The notes beneath the pieces are model-generated. The model worked only from the letters and a program-made list of their open reading frames with translations. It was not told the origin of the DNA and did no database searches. Shown piece after piece: positions 39,197 through 52,843 of a DNA stretch of 64,000 nt. Origin of the DNA: Macrolepiota albuminosa (lineage: Eukaryota > Basidiomycota > Agaricomycetes > Agaricales > Agaricaceae); contig JAMWFC010000130.1 in NCBI GenBank assembly GCA_027475525.1, positions 1 through 64,000 on the forward strand. Direction: 5' to 3'. The position numbers and the translations under genes were made by a program. Each line of letters begins with the position of its first letter. Position 1 is the first letter of the stretch.

Positions 39197-41779
39197 TCAC
39201 CCCTCCTCTAGAGTGCGGTGTCTTGATGTGCTGGATAGAAGTAGTTCTGAATAGCCTGGTCCACCTTGAAAAGAGAATAGAGGCTTCTGATTGCCCAGAG
39301 AGCGGTTGGGATGCTGCTGATAAAATTCCCAGACCAAGGCAGGGGCATGGACATTCTCTTGTGGCTCCCAGGAGATGTTTTTGATTCCATAGCCCTTCCA
39401 CTTGACCTTGAACTGAAGCTTGCTCCTAAAGAGTCAGCTGTCTAGAATCCATTCCACTTTGTACTCTTCTTAGTTGTTTACCAGAACTGGATGTGGAGGT
39501 GGCTGTGGACGTCGACCTGGGATTGGATCCTCTGGTGCTGGAGAGAGCTTCAACACATTGAAGATTGAATGAAGTCAACTCATTCCACTAGGCAGCTTGA
39601 GTCGATAGGTGAGTGGGCCTACCTGCCTTACTATAGGAAAGAGTCCTAGACAACAATGAGAGAGCTTCTGAGAAGGTCGGATAGTAGCAATGTCAGAGGC
39701 ATCCAGATAGACTCAATCTCTAGGCTTGTACTTGGGGGCTGAAGTTTATCCACAATTATAGTAGCGGGCTATGTCATCCTTTGCCTTAGCTAAAGCAGCC
39801 TTGGCTTCCTCCTAGGCTGCTTTCATCTGATCTATGAACTTGTTGACAGCTTTATTATCTGAAGGTCATTTATGAGGCTCAAATCCTATTCAAGGATGTT
39901 GACCAGTATCCAGAAGGAAAGGAGACATCTGAGTAGCAGTGTGTACACAGTTGTTGTTTTGAAACTCTGCCTCTGGTAATAGGTCATCCCAGTTATCCTG
40001 TTGTTCATTGCAGAAGGGCCAGAGATACTGTTCTAGCTCCTAGTTGACACACTTGGTCTGGCCATCAGACTGGGGGTAGTAGGCTGTAGAAGTGTGGAGT
40101 TTGATATGGAGGAGGTGATACAGTTCTCTAGTAAACTCTGCCACAAACTGAGGTTCCCAATCAGAGGCGTAAGCATCTGACAACTCATGGAGCTTTTAGA
40201 CATGCTTCCGGTACAGATTTGCAGTGCCTATGGCTGAGCAAGTCATGTATGTTAGAATAAAATGAGCATGCTTGCCACAGAGATCCACTACCACCATGTT
40301 TGGGTCATATCCATAAGAGTCTGGTAACTTAACAATGAAGTCTACTGAGGCCACACTCCAATGCTCAGTTGAAATAGGCAACTGATGAAGTTGTCCCATA
40401 GAAGGCTGATGACAAGGCTTAGTCCAAAGGCAAAGATCACAGGTGAAGGTGTAAGAGCCAATATACCATGACATTTGAGGCCACCAGTAATTTTGGAAGA
40501 CAAGCTCTAGTGTCTTCCATCTGCCAGGATGTCCTGCAACTCAAGAGTTGTGATGCTGCTCTACAATCCACCTCCAGAGGTCTGGCAGGTTGGGAACATA
40601 AATACGTCCCTGGAAGGTGAGAAGACCATTCTTCAAAGACCACTCATCAGTGCAGACGGACGTTACTTCAGTTTTTTCTTGAGCATGCAAGGCCATAGCA
40701 GCCCTTGGCTATCAGATCTTCTTGAGCACCTTTTCAGTTACCTTGTTGGATATCTTGAAGGATGCTCACTTCTTCTCCCTGGCCAACCACACCTTCTAGA
40801 GCACAGATGGCAAATAGTTCTGGCTTCAGGAGTACAATATTGTCATTGTTGCTAGCTCCTGAACCATGGTCTGCTCACTTAGAAAGTGCATCTGGCTTGC
40901 CTATGCTCCATCTAGGTTTGTGATGCAGAGAGAAGTTGAAGTTGGCCAGATACAAGGACCATTGAGCCTGTTGGCAGTTAAGTTTTTTGGCTGCTTGAAA
41001 GTACTCTAAGTTCTTGTGATCAGTCCACACCTCAAATTTATGCCTGGCACCCTCAAGGAAATGTCACCACTCCTCAAATGACTGAATGATAGCCAGCATC
41101 TCCTTGTCATAGATCTCATAATTTTGCTCCATAGCATTGAGACTCTTGGAGTAGAAGGCCACAGGATGCCACTTACTATCCTCCCTTGACTGTTGAGAGA
41201 AAACAGCTCTAGTAGCAAAATCTGAGCTATCAGCTTTGACATGGAAAGGAGAGTCATCATCTTAGAATAGGAGGACAGGCTTTGAAGTGACTGCCTGTTT
41301 GAAGGCATCAAAGGCTGTCTGCTGTGCTGTATCCCAGTGCCAAGGAGTGTCCTTAGTAGTGAGATTGAAGAGGGGCTGGACATGGTGTGAGAAATCCTAA
41401 ATAAACCTCTGGTAGAAGTTGGTGAAACACAGAAAGGCCTGAACCTCCTTCTTATTTTTAGGCTCTGGCCACTCTGCCACACCAGCCACCTTGACTGAGT
41501 CCATCTCAGCCATTGCATGAGAGATGATCAGTCCAAGATATTCAACCTTAGTCTGCTCAAACTTGCACTTCTCTGGCTTAAGATAGAGCTGATGTTGGTG
41601 AAGACGTTCCAGTATGATGCATATAATCTGACAATGCTCCTCTAGAGTCTTGATATAGATGAGGATATTGTCAAGGTATAAATACATGACACCTTCCACT
41701 ATGAGGTCCCAGAAAATGTCATTCATCATTGTCTGGAAGGTGGTGGGGCTATTAGTGAGGCCAAAGAACATTACCAGAG
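39197..41779 (-). pseudogene. element C pol 3' half: RT (part), RNase H, integrase, chromodomain
   Basis: On the minus strand from 41779: RT palm MFFGLTNSPTTFQTMMNDIF and YLDNILIY (second catalytic D changed to N), then KCKFEQTKVEYLGLI. RNase H includes VKADSSDFAT, FYSKSLNAMEQNYEIYDKEM and WTDHKNLEYF. Integrase pieces include TSTAYYPQSDGQT. A C-terminal chromodomain (YKVEWILDS, FKVKWKGYG, SWEPQENV) lies near 39330-39475. Chromodomains steer chromovirus integration to heterochromatin. Many TAG/TGA stops and a few frameshifts make it non-functional. Confidence 0.85.
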
Positions 41780-41794
41780 TATAGCATAGTCTAC

Positions 41795-41981
41795 TGTATA
41801 GCATTGGCACATAGCTTTTACTTACTGTAATAGATATTATATTATATTTATATAAATAGTTTACATGTGCTGCTTACTAAGCAGCTTATTTCATTTTACA
41901 CTTATATAGTCAATAGACCAGTCTGGTCTGATTCTGTACTGTGTGAACTTAAGCTCTCACAACATTTGTAACTTCGTTACA
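41795..41981 (+). repeat. element D 5' LTR (about 187 bp)
   Basis: Aligns with 52622-52838, the latter carrying about 30 extra AT-rich bases. It shares its end (TTACA, then a T run and GAAT) with the LTR of element E. Confidence 0.75.
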
Positions 41982-42086
41982 TTTTTTTGAATTCACTAGC
42001 TAGGATCTATTGCCTGGCATTTGACGTCAGTCACTGAGTTTGTTGACAGAACTCTATCAGCTTCTTGAGCTTCTTGCACAGCCACA

Positions 42087-44906
42087 CCATGCAAATTTCA
42101 AACAGGGGTTCAATGAGTAACCCTATACTTGCAGTCACCACTGATGGTGGGCAGAACACCCATGACCTATGGGGAGACCTAGCAGACACTCAGGACGTAC
42201 AAGTGTTCAATGTGGGTCAGTCAAGACCCAAGGCTTGAGACTGAGGTCAGAGCACCAACCTGCCTAGGAATGAAAGCGAGGCCCAGAGAGCTGAGAGCTC
42301 ACAACAGAATGGCCAGCAACAGCCACAGGACAAGATGCCAGGGGAATTAACTTCCTCAGTTATGCAGCTGCCAGGAGGACTTCAACGGTCCAGCCAACTA
42401 GCTTCCAAAGGGCCCCCTGATGAGGCCAGGCAGTTCACAGATGCCCAGAGCACCTCAGGAGACACTAAGTTGTTGGTACAGACTGGGGGACCTATGTTTT
42501 TAAGCCGGAGTAGTGGGGCCAGGTGGGCCATGGTGGGCTCAATGCCTACTAGGATAGCGAAAGCCTGCATAGAAGACATACTGGAGGAGGATGTGACCCC
42601 TGAAGTAGGCCACACAGAAAATTGCTTTCCATGCACACCAGAAGTGGAGGAAGTCCTAGAGGAGGTTGTTGAGTCATCTAGCAATAAAAATGCCAGAGCA
42701 GAAGAGCAGTGGTTTGAAAACTGCTTACACCATGTGCTTGCAGGTGTTCTGGAATCTACACCCAGAGGTGATGAAGTACACCATCCAGGCATGACTTGAG
42801 CGCTATGCTTCAGTGCATATAGTAGCACTTAGGTGACAAGGGCACGAGGTGCCTACTGTATTCAGTACTAAATATACTGATTTAATAGTGAGAGTTATCA
42901 CAATAGAACTCCGGATGTATTTGCAGCATAAGGCCACAAGACAATCAGGGATTTTGACTCTCTGAAGCCACATGTCCAAGGAATGCTCAGCACATTGTAA
43001 TCAAGACATTGGAGTTGAGCTAGTGGAAGCACTAGCACAGGTGCAGGAAGTGCCCAAAGTAAAACCAGTGAGTACCTTTTATACTCCAGCAAGACAAGGG
43101 TGGTGTGAGGAGCCCCCACACATGCATAACCAAAACCCTAGGACAGAAATGTTGGGTATGGAAGGACAAGCAAGTACTGCTTATAAGGTAGAAAGCAAGG
43201 CATCCTTGATGCCATGCGTACCAATGGCAGAAACATTACATGACAGAGTTGCATATTAACATATATGCAATGACAATCTTAGGACTAAGGGACAGTCCCT
43301 TATTGATGATCAGAGCATCATATTCAAGGGCACTAAGCCCATTGATGAGATGTGTCATCAATTTGTAATGCAGGGCCAGGAGAATCAAGCTTCTCCAGAC
43401 CCAGGGCAGCACAACAATCATGATTGAGGAGACTTCCTTGATTGAGATGGCACCACCAAACATGATGCCCCTGATAGAGGCCAGGATAAACACCCTAGCT
43501 CAATTCTCTGAGATGAGGGCAATTATGCCCACAGTCAAGGAGGCTTGAGACATCTGCTACAGGGTGGACAAGAGGAATCACTCTTCCAAGCCACTGATTT
43601 AGCAACTAGATCTCTGAGCCAGCAAGAGGCCATCCATATGCATTGTGAAGCCATGCACAATCAACTTCATTGAGTAGTCAATGATGCCTTGGGAGTAACC
43701 TTATGGTTACCAGATGGGGTGAAGCTGTGTAAAGCAGATAGTAGGCACATTTGCACCTACATAGGCACGTCCAAGTTCAGTGACTTAGAGGACTGGGCGA
43801 TGGATATATGTACCCACCTTGCCATGTGCTTATATGGAGGTGACCATATGAAACAAGAACAAATCTTTGTTCTGCTCAAGTTCTTGGCTAGGGAGGCCAT
43901 GGAGTAGTTTTGATGAGCAGTATTGCATGTCAACTGGATCCAGTATGATTGGATGTTCAAGGGAGTCCTTACAGAACTATACAATCAATTCATGCACCCC
44001 TCAATGCTACAGGATGCAAGGCGGGACTTCTAGTCTACTAAATACACCAAGAAGTTGGATGTACAAGGATTCTACAATACTCTTAACAACTATGCCCAGA
44101 ATATAGCAGTGTACCCAGATGGGTACACTATGCTCAAAAAATTCTTGGATTGTATTCCAGCAGACATGCACTGCTATCTGATATGTGAGGACAGGTTGTC
44201 CTTAGAGGTCAGCAATATAGAGGAGTTTGTGGTGTATGCCATAAGATATGAGCAGTCCCTTAAGACTGCTAACTACTATGAGCATTGTAGTGGCCACAGA
44301 GGAGGAAGCAGGCAACTACTGCCTGCTGGGGCACCCTCACAAGCTCAGCATGTGAGGACCTTCTTGGCTAAAGAGGCCAACTTGGATCATGACCACAACA
44401 TATGGTTTGTGGTATGCAGAGCTTCTGCTGTGAATCAAGGGCAAAGCTGCCCATGACCAAAGCAAGCTCTAGATGGAGAATGACCTAAGCCACAGCTGGA
44501 AGTCAACCTGGCCAACCCTTCTAGTCAGACAGGAACCTGCTTCACATGTGGCCAGCTAGGCCACTATGCTACCAATTGCCCTGCGAGGATGGGAGCCTCC
44601 AAGAAGGGGTATATACCCTGCACCCATCTTTATGCTGCACATACTGCAGCTGCGAGTGGGAGTGACAGAGACATCTCCACCGAATCTGAGGCTGAGCACT
44701 CCACAAATGACCAAGAGCCCCCAGAGAAGGCATCGGGTGCCAAGCCTGAGAGTGTGATCATGGAGGGGGAGGAGTATGTCACAGTTGATGTATACAATGA
44801 TGCCTATGACAATGAGTACTACAGTTGCAACAGCGACTCTGAGTGCCTAGCGGCAATGATGGATTGGCCATCTTCAAACAATCATGACAAAAATAACATT
44901 GTTTAG
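42087..44906 (+). pseudogene. element D gag
   Basis: Starts near ATG 42087 and includes a glutamine-rich, acidic N-terminal part (MPGELTSSVM at 42335). The capsid-like segment DWAMDICTHLAMCLYGGD is shared with element E. A CCHC zinc knuckle (CFTCGQLGHYATNC, 44538-44579) is followed by an acidic C-terminal stretch. It is interrupted by stops and at least two frame changes. Gag would package the element RNA; this copy is dead. Confidence 0.75.
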
Positions 44907-47900
44907 ATGAAGAAAGTGACTCTTTATCAAGCAGAGAGCACTTTGCAGCGCCCTACATTGAAGCAGGCAGACAAGGAGTGCCTGGTCTTGTATGTGGATA
45001 TAAATGGCTACAAAGCATGGACCTTATGGGACTCCAGGAGTACTACTTTGGATATTATGCCCCAATTCAACCACATGTACAGAATTTCTGTACAAGAGTT
45101 AAATATGCCATTGGCATTGCAGCTGCGCACCATAGAGAGCTGTGCTATAGTGCAGTATAGGACAAACATAACTGTCCAGACACCAGGCCCATGTAGCCAG
45201 GAATACATGGATGTAGCAAACTTTGATTGCTATGACATGATACTGGGAACACCATTCATGTGGCATAACAAAGTCATGCTAGACTTTGAGGCTACAGCAG
45301 ACAGCACTGATAATTGCCTGTGATGTCACCACACTATAGAAAAGCGCAAGGACTCTCTATGACTTGGTCAGCACAAAGCGCCAGCGGTGGAGGATGTGGA
45401 TGAGGAAGTACAGGCTATGCCTGAACTGAGCTCAGACCACAATGTGGTAATGATGAGTGAGGAGGAGTATCAAGCCTCTAAGATGAGAGATGAGCAAATA
45501 CTCGCTTGTGATGCTTGAGATGCAAAGCCTCCAGATAAATGCCAGCAAAAGGCAAAAAAGCTTGAGGACTTAGTAGATGTATGTCTACCTACGTCCTCAT
45601 GAGTCAAGTTAGATGACTTGAGGAACAGCAACCAAGAGGCAGAAGCCTTTTATTGTGAGGACACACAGTCCTTATGGGAGCAACCAGCTCTCTTTCCTGA
45701 GTATGACTGGGCATACAACCCTCAAATGCTGCAGGAGTGGAACAAGTTGGTGGCAGCAACATGTGTGCAAAATGCACACCAGTGGCAGACAACTGTCACA
45801 CCAGTGTATTGCTAGCCAGCATTGGACAAAGTGTCTATAGTGTATTCCCTTGTATGCAAGGGAAAAAACCTTGTGGCTTGCAAGGCAGCGATAGTGAATG
45901 TCCTGCTAGGGCTGCACATACCCAATGACAGTGTTACTTGGATGCTTGCAATGTGCAAGCAATATACACAGCAGCCTCAGCCATCTTCAGATATTGTGGA
46001 GATACTTCCCCTGGTGCGTCTGAAGGGGAAACAGAAGGCAAGGAGCCTTTGTGAGGAAAATATACCTTGGTTGCATCAGCAATGGCAAGAAGAATTTGCC
46101 GATATGGTCAATGGAACCAAGGGAGAGCTCTTGCTGTGGTGGAAAGTGAACCATGAGATTAATCTCATAGACAAGAACAAGCAGTATAAGTACCACTTGT
46201 CATGCTGTCCATGTGCACTCCAGGAGCAATTATGTAATAAAACTAATTGCTCTTTGAATGCTCAGTAGTGGTCACCATGCACCACTGCTCAGGCTGCACC
46301 ATTACTGTGCATCCCAAAGAAAGATGGAATTTTTTGTATGGCTCTTAATGCGTGTTAGCGCAATGATAATACTATAAAAGATGTAACTCCTTTACCAGAT
46401 CAGGAGGTGATTCAGGAAGACATGGCTCAAGCAAAGTATTGCTTGAAAATTGATCTCACTAACACCTGCAAGCAGGTGTGCATTTGCACCAAAGACATAC
46501 CCAAGACCATGTTTGCATCAATCATGGGCACGTTTACGAGCAACATAATGCAGATTGGAGACTGTAATGCCCCTGCAACCTTTCAGAGGTTAATGACCTC
46601 TATATTCTAAGACATGATAGGACACTTTATGCATGTCTACTTAGATGACATATTCATTTATTTGAATTCTATAAAGGAGCATGAGCAGCACCTCAGAGTT
46701 GTATTTGAATGACTGCACAAGTACAAATTGTACTTGAAATGGAAAAAGTGTGAGCTTTATGCTTAGAATATAGACTGCCTAGAGCATGTCATCAATGAGT
46801 GGGGTATACATCTTGATCAGGACAAGCTTGACCACATTTGAGAGTGGCGCATGCTACAAAACTGCAATGACATCCAACGGTTTGTTGGCCTTATCAACTA
46901 CATATTGAGCTTTTTGCCCAATGTTACTGCCTATACTGGGCCACTCATGGCCATGATGCAGAATGGGTCACCATTCAGTTAATGACTGCTGTACCAGCAG
47001 TGCTTTGAGATAGACAAACAGATTTGTATGAAGACCCTGGTCATTTGACCAATTGACCTCAGACAGTACAAGCCGAGCAGTTAGCAGACCTGCTACCCAG
47101 CAGGGTTTATATCGAAGAAGTTCACAACCACCCAGCAAAACTATGCTATGCATGAGCTAGAGACTATAGCTATACTTGAGGCTCTCCTCAAGCAGGAGAA
47201 TAAGCTGATGAAATATCCTATCTATATCATTACCAATCACAAGGTGCTAGAGTTCTTCAAAACTCAGGTGAACTTATCATTGCATTAGCAATGGTAGATT
47301 GACTACATGTTGAGATACCAGTTTGACATCACCTATATTAAAGGTGAACTCAATAAAATGGCAGACTGTTTGTCTCGCTACTTTGAGAGTGATGTAGTCA
47401 GGAAGGCTCATGAGCCTCATGAGTATGTGCAGGCAGACTGCCACATAGACCCAGATGGAGAGAATTTACTTCTCCATCAGTACCAGGAGATCAGAGAGCA
47501 TGTTCTAGAAGTACATGCAATGCACAACAATGAACAGAGGCAAAGTACTTGTCTTAGGGAGCAGCATGAAGAGCGATGCATGGCCTAGAAGGTTACCAAG
47601 TTCTGCGCATCATGCACAGCATGTCAAAGGGCAAAACTGCTCCTTAGAGCTCCTGCTGAGAAGCTGCACCAGCTACCAGTGCCGGTAAAACCTTGGAATT
47701 GCATTGGAATAGACTTTATAGATTCCTTTCCCAAGTCAAGAGTATTTGACTACCTCTGGGTGGTGATTTGTCATATGACAAGCATGGTGCACCTTATACC
47801 AGTACAAACAATACTGACAGCTAAGGAGCTATTATAGATCTATGTACCTTAGGGAGATTGTTAGGCTGTATGGGCTGCCTAGTACCATTGTGAGCAACCA

Positions 47901-48805
47901 TGACTCAAAATTCACATCACAATGGTGGAGGGAATTTTACAAGCTATTGGGAGCCAGACTCCTCATGTCAACTTCATTCTATCTTCAGCCAGATAGGCAG
48001 ACTGAGCAAGTCAACCACAGTATTGGCCAGATCTTAAGAGCAGTTGTCCGCTCTGATCAACAAGACTAGGTAGACTGATGTCTACTCACTGAGTTCACAA
48101 TTAACATGAGTATCTCAGAGTCTACAGGGTATGCACCCTTTGAGCTCAATGGAGGTTACATGCCCTCTATGCTGCACAAGATTCATGCAGATATGGCTGC
48201 CTACTGAGGAGTAGTCGAGTTTGCCAGGCAGGCCCTAGAGAATATTGCATCAGTGCATGAAATCATCATTAAGATGTGAGTCTTTCAGGCAAAGAACACT
48301 AATCACCATAGGCAAGAGGATCTGCCTATATCTATAGGGGCATTGATCTATCTGTCAATGCGCAACCTGAGGCTGCCCAAGGGAAGGGCAAGTAAACTCT
48401 GCCCAAAATCGATAGGCCCATATTGCATGCTAGATGCAGAGCCAAGTACCTCCAACTATGTGCTGAAGCTGCTGCAGACATTACAGGAATGACAAATTGT
48501 TCCAAAGTTCCATGTGTCGCTGTTGCAACTATATAGCACATCCAATGATGTGTTATTCCCTAACAGGGTGACCTCGGGCCCCTATGACTTTGGGACATAA
48601 GACAATGATGAATGGTTTGTTGAGTGCATACTTGGGCACCAGTGGACTAAGCAGAATATGCTCGAGTTTGAGATACAATGGTCTCTCAGGGACACAACAT
48701 AAGAGCCATACTCCTATTGCTCCAAGCTAGTGGCACTTGACTGCTATTTGGAGTTGAAGAGCATTAAGCACCCACATCAGTTAAGTAAGCATGCCAGTGC
48801 TTAAT
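44907..48805 (+). pseudogene. element D protease-RT-RNaseH-integrase-chromodomain
   Basis: Protease: WTLWDSRSTTLDIMPQF near 45020, where element E has the normal DSG, so the active-site glycine is lost. RT: GDCNAPATFQRLMTSIF followed by a TAA, then an intact HVYLDDIFIY near 46635. RNase H: a YQFDITYIKGELNKMADCLS tail near 47315-47375. Integrase: WVVICHMTSMVHLIPVQ and a FELNGGYMPSM segment. The C terminus (DEWFVECILGHQW, then FEIQWSLRDTT) resembles a chromodomain. Most stops sit where element E has Q, W or R (46356-46358 is TAG, E has CAG). Confidence 0.85.
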
Positions 48806-48903
48806 TTGATCAGCAGTGCTGATTCTTGGCTGAGTTGGTCAGCAACTGTGGCTGAGACACATTTAAAATTTGAAATTTCTTTTTTCTCTTTCTTTCCTCA
48901 ACC

Positions 48904-51900
48904 ATGGACAGCATGCTCATGGATCCCAGTGAGCAGCAGGAGCAGCAGCAACAGCAGCAGCAGTTTGAGTTATCACTGTTGGCCTTATTGTCAGCTGAAG
49001 GGGGAGGGCAGATGGCTCCTCCACTGACCCAAAATGTGCCCTAGTAGGGACAATCACAACAGGCTGTGGGTTTCTCACAGCAGCAGCAACAACCAGTGGT
49101 GGGCTACCTGCAGCAGCAGCTGGTGATCAGTGGCTATCAGCCATACCAACTTATGCAGGGCAACCTTATGCCCCAAAACACACTTATGGATGGCTATCAG
49201 CCCCAACAACCAGTAACAGACACTGCACCACATCATGCTGAGGGCCAATCCCAGCAACACCAGTACAGGGGGCTATTCAGCTCCCAAGCAGCACCAGGAT
49301 GGGGGCATATAATAGCAAGGGAGGCAATGGGTGCACATCTCTTGCCCCAGTTTACTGCTCCGGCACACTACTCTGGCATGGGTGGTGCACCCATAATGAT
49401 GCCATACTTCCTGGCTTAGATGGGAGCTTAGGGTGCAATGCCCCAGTACAATGCCTCATATGAGGCATTCATCAAGAGAGGCAAGTCAGCTTTCCTCTTG
49501 ACCATAGTACTGGCTGACACTCTAAAGGGACACAAAGCATCTCTCATGGCTGGCAACAATGGCATCTGAGAGCATGGAAGCTCTCACTGCAGAACCAAGC
49601 AGCAAATATTTGGCTGATGTGCTGATGAAGAGCCTGGCTGAGCTCTCCTTGTTACAATAGCTGGAGATGCCACACCAACCTGAGCCCAGCTTGAAAGAAG
49701 AGTTGCAGTCTCAATGTGACAAAGAAAAAGCATGGGCTGTCAAGCCCACTCACAACCAGGACTTTGTCCTGGCTTCCCTCCTCCAATGCCTGGGGGACAA
49801 TGTAAGGGTGATCTCTAGAGGCTGTGGCTCAGTCACACAGCTGACAGAGAGAGATCTAAAGTGTATTAAAGTATGTACTGACAATATCATAATAACTACT
49901 CACCTGGCAGAGGGAGATCCAAAGAGAACTAGTCTAGGGATTTCCTATGCCAGGTTGGATGCTTCTGGGGCTTCTGAAGCATGAGAAACAACTGTACAGT
50001 ACAACAAAACCTTAAAAACTCGAAAATTGACTAACAAAACAACTGTGCAAACAAGGGAGGAAAACTCTGGACTTTAGAAGTCAGAAAGGCAAACTCTGGC
50101 TTATATAAGCAGTCTGGAGCAGTGCTGAAGGGCCCATACTTGTCTGAATGATAGCTAAAGAACTAGAGCACCTCAAAGGTTGAGAATAGTACTAACAGAT
50201 AGTGTTAAGAAAATAGTAACAGCAAAATGAGAGAATGATAGAAGAAATAAGAAAATGAATGAAAGGAGAGTGAAGAAATAAAAAGTGAAAGAAGAAAGGA
50301 ATGAGGAGTTCCCTGACAGACAACAGATACAACATACCTGCAGACTTGTCATTCCTCTGTAATGCGGAGGCTGTTGTCCTTATCAGCTAGATGATGGACG
50401 ATATGGATCATATGTGTGCTCAGCACAAAACTAATGTCCTTGCTCTCTCAGCTGCTTGTAAGCAGCAGACTACACCTCCAAGTCAAGACACCAACTCTAG
50501 CAAGAGGGCATGTTGGCAAGAAGTAGAGAATGTGCCCTCCCACTCGACCCAATCAAGCATTCTTGCTTCTGGCTAGGAAGCCAGACTAGAACAGGACATT
50601 CTCCCCTATGATGATGTCCCTGTTCTGGCCACTCCCTGGCTAATCCAGCACCTCACTAGTGGCACATCTGAGGTTGTGTCTTTGTGACCATTATCTGTGG
50701 TATCTACCATGCACTCTGGAGAGCAGAGTTTCCAGGATGTCAGTGCATGCCCTACTGAGGCTAAGGCCTCACAACCCTGAAAGGATTGTTGGAGTAAGCA
50801 TTTGGAAGGGCACACATACGTCAATGTGCATTTCCCCAAAGATGTCCTGAAAGGGGCCCCAGGGACTAACATCCCCTTTTTACCCACAATATTGGTAGAG
50901 AACCCTCCAGCCTAATACCTTAGGTGTGTGTGGGCAATGGACCCACATTTGGAGAAGTCTGTTCCAGAGAGGCTGCCATCCCCACTGTCTGATAACAACT
51001 AGTATGATGAGTCTGAAGAGGCTCGTATAGAATCTCCTATGCTGCATGAAACTGCAGCACAATAGTAATCGACAGGCTAAGATGGACTATCGGGCATAAG
51101 ATAGCACCAAACAAGGAGCTGCCTTGAAGACAAAACTGGGCACATTCCTGATGTGCTTGGTGTGGTGATCTATTGTGATCACACTATTGAGTGCCAAAAC
51201 TCATTCTTTGGCATGGAGTTGTCTCCCCAATTCTATTGGTTGCCAGTGACCAAAACTATTTTTGTTGGGCAAGAAGCCCATGCAGCCAGGGCCTTTGAGG
51301 CTGACAAAGAGGGCAATGCCACACAGACGCCCCACAACAGTAAGGTGTACCAAGTTGCACCTTGCAGGTTCACCTGCAGCCCTTGAGAGCTTTGCAGGCT
51401 ACATTCACTGGTGAACTGGTGAACAACCAGTTTACACTGATTTGTCAGCATCAGTTGGGCTATTTCCTGCTCAACAAATTTAAATAGGTAACTATAAATT
51501 GCCACCCTACTGCCCGAGACAGAGTAATGTCTCAACTACTCAACGAGGCCCTGTACAAGACCATTGCAGTATCCTTTGCGAGTTCTGAGGAGCAGGAGCA
51601 AGTCCCACAGATGATTGCTCCTTTGTAGATTTATAGCTGCAAGGAAAGTGGGAGGCTGGCCTTTGTTGGCCTGACTTCCTCTGATCCAAAGCAACTCTTT
51701 GCTTTGGACTACCTGAGCTCATATGCTCTTCTTTATGGGCATCCTGAGACACCCAACATGTGGACTGCTCTGACCATGGACCATGCCATGCGCATTTATT
51801 GGTGCAGCTTCTTTGGGTTTGTGCTTGTATGTGCTATCAGCCAGGCCTCTACAAAGAGGTTATTGCTGAATAAAAGGTGGCTACAGAGCAATTCTTTGTG

Positions 51901-52605
51901 CTCCTCCACATCAATAATTCAATTTTTTGAGGCTTGGGCTATGGATATCCTAGAAGCATCAGCTTCCATCTTCACCACATCAGACACATTACATGTCCTT
52001 CTTCACAATCAAATTCTAGTCAGCTGAGTTAACCACGCCTATACCTATGGAGTTATCTATTTGGCCCACATCTTCTTTGGCAACAACTAGCTCTACAATG
52101 AGGCGGCTGCCATCAACAACAAGAGGCTACAATGCCTCAACCATTATGGGACACCTTAGTCCCTTGCTCAGTAAGATAGGTGGCACAAGGCCACCATTAA
52201 CGATTGCCAATGTTTGATGCTTCAGCAGCAAGAAAGTTGTTGTGCATTTGACAATGCATTCACTAAGGAGATGTATCTCCTCATTGGGCAAGACATTCAT
52301 GCCTATGAGCTCTGGACATGCCAGTATCCATCTAACAATAGAGATCTTCCTGATCCTCAACTACCTATTCCAGGGCCAACTTTGACCCCAACCTTATGCT
52401 GTCCCCACTACAGGACTATGACAATTCTCTGCCTATGGCAGAGCTATCGGGCACTTCTCATGAGCCCACACCTGAGAATGAACTTCTTGACTATGATATG
52501 GATGACACGACCGCTAATCTATTCTAGGAGCCCAGAGACTCTCCAATCATGCCCATTCCTGACTTACCAATGGCCTGACTATTATAGTGCTTCAAGACTG
52601 TAGTT
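48904..52605 (+). pseudogene. element D third ORF downstream of pol, function unknown
   Basis: From ATG 48904 (MDSMLMDPSEQQEQQ, poly-Q) the translation stays protein-like for about 3.2 kb once the inserted solo LTR is ignored. It is interrupted only by isolated TAG/TGA/TAA codons and two frame changes (near 49560 and 51390). The N-terminal 170 residues are Q/P-rich. The middle contains HNQDFVLASLLQCLGDN and the second half a long helical, hydrophobic-rich part (SKRACW to ALTMDHAMRIYW). I recognise no domain. A pyrimidine tract precedes the start here and in element E. It could be an env-like or accessory protein, or a captured host gene. Confidence 0.6.
49801..50318 (-). repeat. solo LTR of the element C family (518 bp)
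   Basis: TGTAAGGG to CCCTGACA, 518 bp, flanked by the perfect 5-bp target duplication GACAA (49796-49800 and 50319-50323). It interrupts element D's third ORF between CLGDN and RYNIPADL. Removing LTR plus one TSD (523 bp) restores the same reading frame. Confidence 0.93.
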
Positions 52606-52621
52606 TGGTCTGATTGGGAGG

Positions 52622-52838
52622 TGTGTGGCGTTGGCCACATAGCTTTTACTTACTGTAGTAGATATTATATTATATTTATTATAATATAATATTATTATTT
52701 ACATTTATATAAATAGTTTATATGTGCTGCTTACTAAGCAGCTTATTTTATTTTACACCTACATAGTCAATAGACTGGTCTGGTCTGATTCTGTACTATG
52801 TGAACTTAAGCTCTCACAACACCTGTAACTTTGTTACT
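52622..52838 (+). repeat. element D 3' LTR (about 217 bp)
   Basis: Starts TGTGTGGCG after a purine-rich GATTGGGAGG and ends just before the right CAGAG. It contains an AT-rich expansion (about 52672-52705) absent from the 5' LTR. Confidence 0.75.
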
Positions 52839-52843
52839 CAGAG

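Larger units (their letters stand above)
41795..52838 (+). mobile_element. element D: chromodomain gypsy retrotransposon with a third ORF, degenerate
   Basis: Plus-strand element inserted in the RT of element C. The target duplication CAGAG is at 41775-41779 and 52839-52843. Layout: 5' LTR, gag, CCHC knuckle, protease, RT-RH-IN with chromodomain, third ORF, polypurine-like GATTGGGAGG, 3' LTR. About 15 bp between the left CAGAG and the LTR start are unexplained. It is interrupted by a solo LTR of the C family at 49801-50318. Strong CpG depletion and many C-to-T type stops indicate age. Confidence 0.85.

Noticed and set aside
38679..50318. The repeated 518-bp block as a duplicated host regulatory region
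   Set aside because: TG...CA ends, 5-bp TSD at one copy and a polypurine tract at the other show it is an LTR.
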